A DNA stretch of 18,710 nt from Ruminiclostridium sp. (lineage in GTDB: Bacteria > Bacillota_A > Clostridia > Oscillospirales > Ruminococcaceae): positions 1 through 18,710 of the forward strand of contig JAFZOA010000192.1 in the NCBI GenBank assembly GCA_017550775.1. The letters run 5' to 3'. Positions 16,065 through 18,710 of the stretch are shown one piece after another (within the stretch, counting starts at the first letter, position 1; each line of letters begins with the position of its first letter). The notes below the pieces were generated by a model. It made no database searches and was not told the origin of the DNA. It saw nothing but the letters and a program-made list of their open reading frames with translations. Made by a program: the position numbers and the translations under genes.

Positions 16065-17408
16065 ATGACCAAAGTAACCATGTCAAAGCGGGCGCTCGCA
16101 AGGCTAATAACCTTCTCGCTCGCGATAATACTGACGCTGACGGCATTCACCGCTATCAACGGCGTTCGCGCCGTAAAAGCCGAGCGCGCGGTGGAGAACA
16201 GCTATATGAACGCGGTCGAGGAGCTCTCGCTCAACCTCGACAACATAAAGAACAACCTGCAGAAGGGTATGTACACCAACAGTATCTCCATGCTCTCGAA
16301 CCTTTCCGAGAAGCTGTGCAGCGACGCGGCCACCGCCAAGAACTCGCTTTCCCGGCTCCCGGTGGACGAGCTTGACCTCACCGACGCGTACCGGTTCCTG
16401 TCGCAGGTCGGCAACTATTCCAAGTCCCTCGCCGAGAAGTGCGCCGAGGGCGGGAGCCTTACCGCCGAGGAACGTAAGAACATCGCGGCTCTTTATGCCT
16501 ACGCCGCCGAGCTCAGCGGCAATATGTGGGATATCGAGCAGCGCATCGAGAAGGGCAGGATAACCCTCTCCGATACCGTTCAGGCGGCTTCCGGGCTTGA
16601 AGCGGAGGAACCCGTGACCGTCACGGATGGCTTCACCGACTTCGCCGTGAATGATAACAGCTACCCTACCCTCATCTACGACGGACCTTACTCCGACCAC
16701 ATCATGGAGCGCGACCCGCTCATGCTGAAGAACGAGGACAGTATCGACCAGGCGGAGGCTCTGCGCCGTGCGAAGAAGCTTTCCGACGGCGGCGAGCTGA
16801 AACTTCTCACAATGGAGGAGGGTAAGATGCCGTCGTATGTGTTCACGGACGGCACCCGCACGATCGCGGTCACGAAAGCAGGCGGTATGTATTCCTATAT
16901 GCTTTCGGTGCGCAAGGTCGGAAAGCAGACCATCACTGCGAAGGAAGCGATAAACCGCGCGAAGGATTATCTTTCTGAGCTTGGCATAAACGGGCTCACC
17001 GACTCATACTATGAGATAAGGAACGGTATCTGCGTGGTCAATTTAGCTGCCGAGCAGAACGGAGTTACCATGTACACCGACCTTATCAAGGCGGGAGTGG
17101 CGCTTGACAACGGGGACGTGCTCTCCTTCGATATGCGCGGCTATCTCACCAATCACACTATCCGTGAGCTCCCGCAGCCGAAGATATCCGCGAAGCTCGC
17201 CGAGACTCTTGTTTCCGGGAGCCTTGCGCCGATCTCAACAAAGCTCTGCGTTATCCCGTCGAGCGGCAAGAACGAGATATTCTGCCACGAGGTGCGCTGT
17301 ACCGGCGAGCAGGGGGAGAATGTCCTTGTTTATCTCAACGCCGAGACCGGGCGCGAGGAGCAGATACTCATTCTGAAAATCGGGCGCGGCGGCGTGCTTA
17401 CAGTCTGA
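16065..17408 (+). CDS. ypeB: Germination protein YpeB-like
   Basis: This 447-residue membrane protein matches YpeB, which in spore formers is needed to localise and stabilise the cortex-lytic enzyme SleB in the spore inner membrane. It has a short basic N-terminus, one transmembrane helix (~11-30), a helical external region beginning AVENSYMNAVEELSLNLDNI, and three C-terminal PepSY-like repeats starting near residues 225, 289 and 372 (SIDQAEALRRAKKL, ITAKEAINRAKDYL, ISAKLAETLV). ATG 16065 is chosen because GAAAGGA at 16050-16056 is well spaced; the frame is open further upstream but without a ribosome site. sleB is not adjacent, in contrast to the usual sleB-ypeB pair. A GC-rich hairpin follows 26 bp after the stop. 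Confidence 0.88.
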   Translation: MTKVTMSKRALARLITFSLAIILTLTAFTAINGVRAVKAERAVENSYMNAVEELSLNLDNIKNNLQKGMYTNSISMLSNLSEKLCSDAATAKNSLSRLPVDELDLTDAYRFLSQVGNYSKSLAEKCAEGGSLTAEERKNIAALYAYAAELSGNMWDIEQRIEKGRITLSDTVQAASGLEAEEPVTVTDGFTDFAVNDNSYPTLIYDGPYSDHIMERDPLMLKNEDSIDQAEALRRAKKLSDGGELKLLTMEEGKMPSYVFTDGTRTIAVTKAGGMYSYMLSVRKVGKQTITAKEAINRAKDYLSELGINGLTDSYYEIRNGICVVNLAAEQNGVTMYTDLIKAGVALDNGDVLSFDMRGYLTNHTIRELPQPKISAKLAETLVSGSLAPISTKLCVIPSSGKNEIFCHEVRCTGEQGENVLVYLNAETGREEQILILKIGRGGVLTV

Positions 17409-17434
17409 CCTGCAATAAACCGTCAGTGCCGTCT

Positions 17435-17468
17435 CGCCTCCGCAGGGCGCTTCTGTCCTGCGGAGGCG
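17435..17468 (+). terminator. GC-rich hairpin after ypeB, no U-tract
   Basis: A perfect 12-bp stem, CGCCTCCGCAGG (17435-17446) with CCTGCGGAGGCG (17457-17468) and a 10-base loop, begins 26 bp after the ypeB stop. It is followed by GGGCTGCG rather than T residues, so it may protect the 3' end or weaken read-through rather than act as a classical terminator. Confidence 0.5.
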
Positions 17469-17522
17469 GGGCTGCGCGCTTCACGGAACGGCGGTAACAA
17501 ACTGTAACCATTCTCCGGAAAA

Positions 17523-17555
17523 TGTTACCGCTTCGTAACCGCATTGTAACCGCTT
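17523..17555 (+). promoter_or_regulatory. Three 11-bp direct repeats upstream of the ncRNA promoter
   Basis: TGTTACCGCTT (17523-17533), CGTAACCGCAT (17534-17544) and TGTAACCGCTT (17545-17555) are head-to-tail with an exact 11-bp period. A further TGTAACCA lies at 17503 and a GGTAAC at 17493. The last copy ends five bases before the predicted -35 (17561). Near-helical spacing of this kind is typical of OmpR/PhoB-family response-regulator sites, placed for activation. The regulator is unknown. Confidence 0.55.
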
Positions 17556-17560
17556 TGTTG

Positions 17561-17589
17561 TTGTATTCCCGGCCGAACTGTGATATAAT
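17561..17589 (+). promoter_or_regulatory. Extended -10 promoter of the candidate ncRNA
   Basis: TTGTAT (17561-17566), a 17-base spacer and a consensus TATAAT (17584-17589) with the extended element TGA just before it (17581-17583). The predicted transcript start is an A near 17596-17597. No protein gene with a ribosome site follows on this strand before the terminator at 17812. Confidence 0.75.
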
Positions 17590-17596
17590 ACGGGTA

Positions 17597-17858
17597 AAGA
17601 AAGAAAAACACAGCTATTAAGCGGCGAGGCTGCGGGTATATACATAATGACCCCTACAAACCATTGTCTGCCGATTGACCTCCTTTCGTTCCGCAGCCAC
17701 CGCTTATTACATAGATGATCCTTCCTTGTGGTTCTCCCCCGCAGCAGCGGGGGAGAACGACACAAACCAAGAAACTTACCTTACGGTTCATGATAATACC
17801 CTCCTTTCCATACAGAGCTGCCTCCGTGCGTATATAGTGCGGGGGCAGTTCTGTTTTT
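17597..17858 (+). ncRNA. Candidate structured small RNA with two anti-Shine-Dalgarno motifs
   Basis: A strong promoter and a strong terminator frame a ~260-nt non-coding stretch. The predicted fold starts with a long stem: TAAGCGG (17618-17624) pairs with CCGCTTA (17700-17706) and GGCTGCGG (17628-17635) with CCGCAGCC (17691-17698). An inner stem is ATAATG (17644-17649) with CATTGT (17662-17667). ACCTCCTTT (17678-17686) is then left unpaired on one side of an asymmetric internal loop. A perfect 12-bp hairpin follows (17731-17742 with 17747-17758), then a second CCTCCTTT (17800-17807) in an apparently single-stranded stretch before the terminator. CCTCCTTT equals the 3' end of 16S rRNA, so the RNA could pair with ribosome binding sites. 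The rod-like stem also recalls 6S RNA, but the asymmetric inside does not fit it well. On the opposite strand these motifs read AAAGGAGG, and a 45-codon ORF (17791-17654) is an alternative explanation. Confidence 0.55.
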
Positions 17859-17859
17859 A
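17812..17859 (+). terminator. Rho-independent terminator of the candidate ncRNA
   Basis: A 15-bp stem (17812-17826 with 17840-17854, including two G-T wobbles) and a 13-base loop are followed directly by TTTTT (17854-17858). It lies between the ncRNA and the phosphoglucomutase promoter and is oriented for + strand transcription. Confidence 0.88.
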
Positions 17860-17906
17860 TCCCGGCTCCGAAACCGCGGCGATAATAAAAAAAACCAAAA
17901 TGAATA

Positions 17907-17935
17907 TTGCAATTTCCGCATGGATATGATATAAT
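17907..17935 (+). promoter_or_regulatory. SigA-type promoter of the phosphohexomutase gene
   Basis: TTGCAA (17907-17912), a 17-base spacer and consensus TATAAT (17930-17935) with extended TGA at 17927-17929. The start would be near 17942, giving a ~44-nt leader with AAAGGA (17970-17975) ten bases before the ATG at 17986. Confidence 0.85.
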
Positions 17936-17985
17936 AACAAGGTAAGTTTTCGCTTACATTCAAAAACGGAAAGGACAGATAAAAT

Positions 17986-18710
17986 ATGGACATCAACGCA
18001 TTGTACAAGCTCTGGCTCGAAAAAGCAACAAAGGATCCTGACTTACAGACCGAACTCAAGTCTGTTGAGGGAAATGAAGAAGAGATAAACGACAGATTCT
18101 ACCGTGAACTCGAATTCGGCACGGGAGGACTCAGAGGTGTTATCGGCGCGGGTACCAACCGCATGAACTACTATACCGTATGCAAGGCTACACAGGGTCT
18201 TGCGCTCTATCTCATGAAGATAAAGCCTGCGGGAGCTTCCGTAGCGGTGTCCTCCGACAGCCGCATCAAGTCCACATACTTTGCGGAGTCCGTAGCGGGA
18301 GTCCTTTCCGCAAACGGCATCCGTGTATATCTCTACAAGGAGCTTATGCCAACCCCTATGCTCTCATGGGCGGTAAGATACTATAAGTGCGACGCGGGCG
18401 TAATGGTAACAGCGTCCCACAACCCCGCCAAGTACAACGGCTACAAGGTTTACGGTCCCGACGGCTGCCAGCTCACCATTGACGCTGCCGACGCCGTTCT
18501 CGCGGAGATCACAAAGACCGACACATTCGAGGGTATCCACTCAATATCCCTTGAAGAGGGCATAAAGAGCGGCATGATAACCTATATCGACGACAAGTGC
18601 ATCGACGATTACATGGCTGAGGTAAGAAAGCAGTCCATTCACCCCGATCTGTGCGCTTCGTCCGGACTCAAAGTCGTATATACCCCCCTCAACGGCACCG
18701 GCAACAAGCC
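17986..18710 (+). CDS. Phosphoglucomutase/phosphomannomutase (N-terminal part)
   Basis: The first 241 residues of an alpha-D-phosphohexomutase are present and the gene runs off the window. The opening (LYKLWLEKATKDPDLQTEL, then FGTGGLRGVIGAGTNRMN) is that of the PgcA-type long phospho-sugar mutases of Firmicutes (usually ~570 residues). The active-site phosphoserine is Ser144 in VTASHNPAKYNGYKVYG. It interconverts glucose-1-phosphate and glucose-6-phosphate (or the mannose forms), feeding glycogen, envelope polysaccharide and sugar-nucleotide synthesis in the cytoplasm. The metal- and sugar-binding loops lie mostly beyond the window edge. It has its own strong promoter and follows a terminator, so it is probably transcribed separately from the upstream RNA. 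Confidence 0.95.
   Translation, partial: MDINALYKLWLEKATKDPDLQTELKSVEGNEEEINDRFYRELEFGTGGLRGVIGAGTNRMNYYTVCKATQGLALYLMKIKPAGASVAVSSDSRIKSTYFAESVAGVLSANGIRVYLYKELMPTPMLSWAVRYYKCDAGVMVTASHNPAKYNGYKVYGPDGCQLTIDAADAVLAEITKTDTFEGIHSISLEEGIKSGMITYIDDKCIDDYMAEVRKQSIHPDLCASSGLKVVYTPLNGTGNK

Noticed and set aside
17597..17740. Assignment as 6S RNA
   Set aside because: The closing stem is suggestive, but the inner part is strongly asymmetric and I could not recognise the conserved central bubble; left as an untested candidate family.
17781..18059. 92-codon - strand frame across the mutase promoter and start
   Set aside because: It overlaps the clearly coding mutase start, the promoter and the terminator, and has no family resemblance.
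1..18710. CRISPR arrays, tRNA/rRNA genes, insertion sequences or prophage
   Set aside because: No regularly spaced direct repeats with spacers, no tRNA-like cloverleaf or rRNA sequence, and no transposase or integrase motifs were seen.

Overview
The window looks like a chromosomal segment of a Gram-positive gut Clostridia, probably of the Ruminococcus (Oscillospiraceae) type. This is inferred from the dgt-dnaG-rpoD order, several class B sortases, secreted proteins with Thr/Pro-rich linkers, SpoIID- and YpeB-type sporulation/germination proteins, strong GGAGG ribosome binding sites and a fairly GC-rich codon bias. Both window ends cut through genes.

Region 1 (1-7382, + strand) is a macromolecular-synthesis cluster: the C-terminal end of a dGTPase-like HD protein, DNA primase (dnaG), the primary sigma factor (rpoD), a long FtsA/PilM-like actin-fold ATPase whose C-terminal extension looks like several beta-grasp modules, and a lipoprotein with a CBM35-like domain and a GH26 mannanase-like domain, joined to the ATPase gene by a TGATG overlap. 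A bidirectional rho-independent terminator (about 7395-7430) ends this transcript and also the one arriving from the other strand.

Region 2 (7435-15736, - strand) reads from right to left: cysteine desulfurase, ThiI, PncC/CinA-C, then three class B sortases and a SpoIID-domain protein. The first two genes pair as sulfur donor and tRNA thiolation enzyme. The sortase/SpoIID block is a cell-envelope module. Each sortase keeps the His/Cys/Arg catalytic set. One is predicted to be a lipoprotein rather than a signal-anchored protein, and all three share a C-terminal WxGRxWD signature. No LPXTG-like substrate is encoded here. The SpoIID gene lacks a normal start codon where its signal anchor begins; an ACG sits at ideal distance from a perfect Shine-Dalgarno. 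A 150-bp inverted array of CTGTAAC-like heptamers separates two of the sortase genes.

Region 3 (15737-18710, + strand) holds a divergent intergenic region with a good promoter for the desulfurase operon, then a ypeB germination gene without adjacent sleB, a 577-bp non-coding stretch, and the start of a phosphoglucomutase/phosphomannomutase. The non-coding stretch is the most interesting part. Three 11-bp-phased GTTACC/GTAACC repeats sit just upstream of an extended -10 promoter, and a strong terminator lies about 260 nt downstream. The implied transcript folds into a long stem and carries two copies of CCTCCTTT, the same sequence as the anti-Shine-Dalgarno end of 16S rRNA. I read this as a candidate regulated structured small RNA; I could not assign it to a known family without a covariance search.
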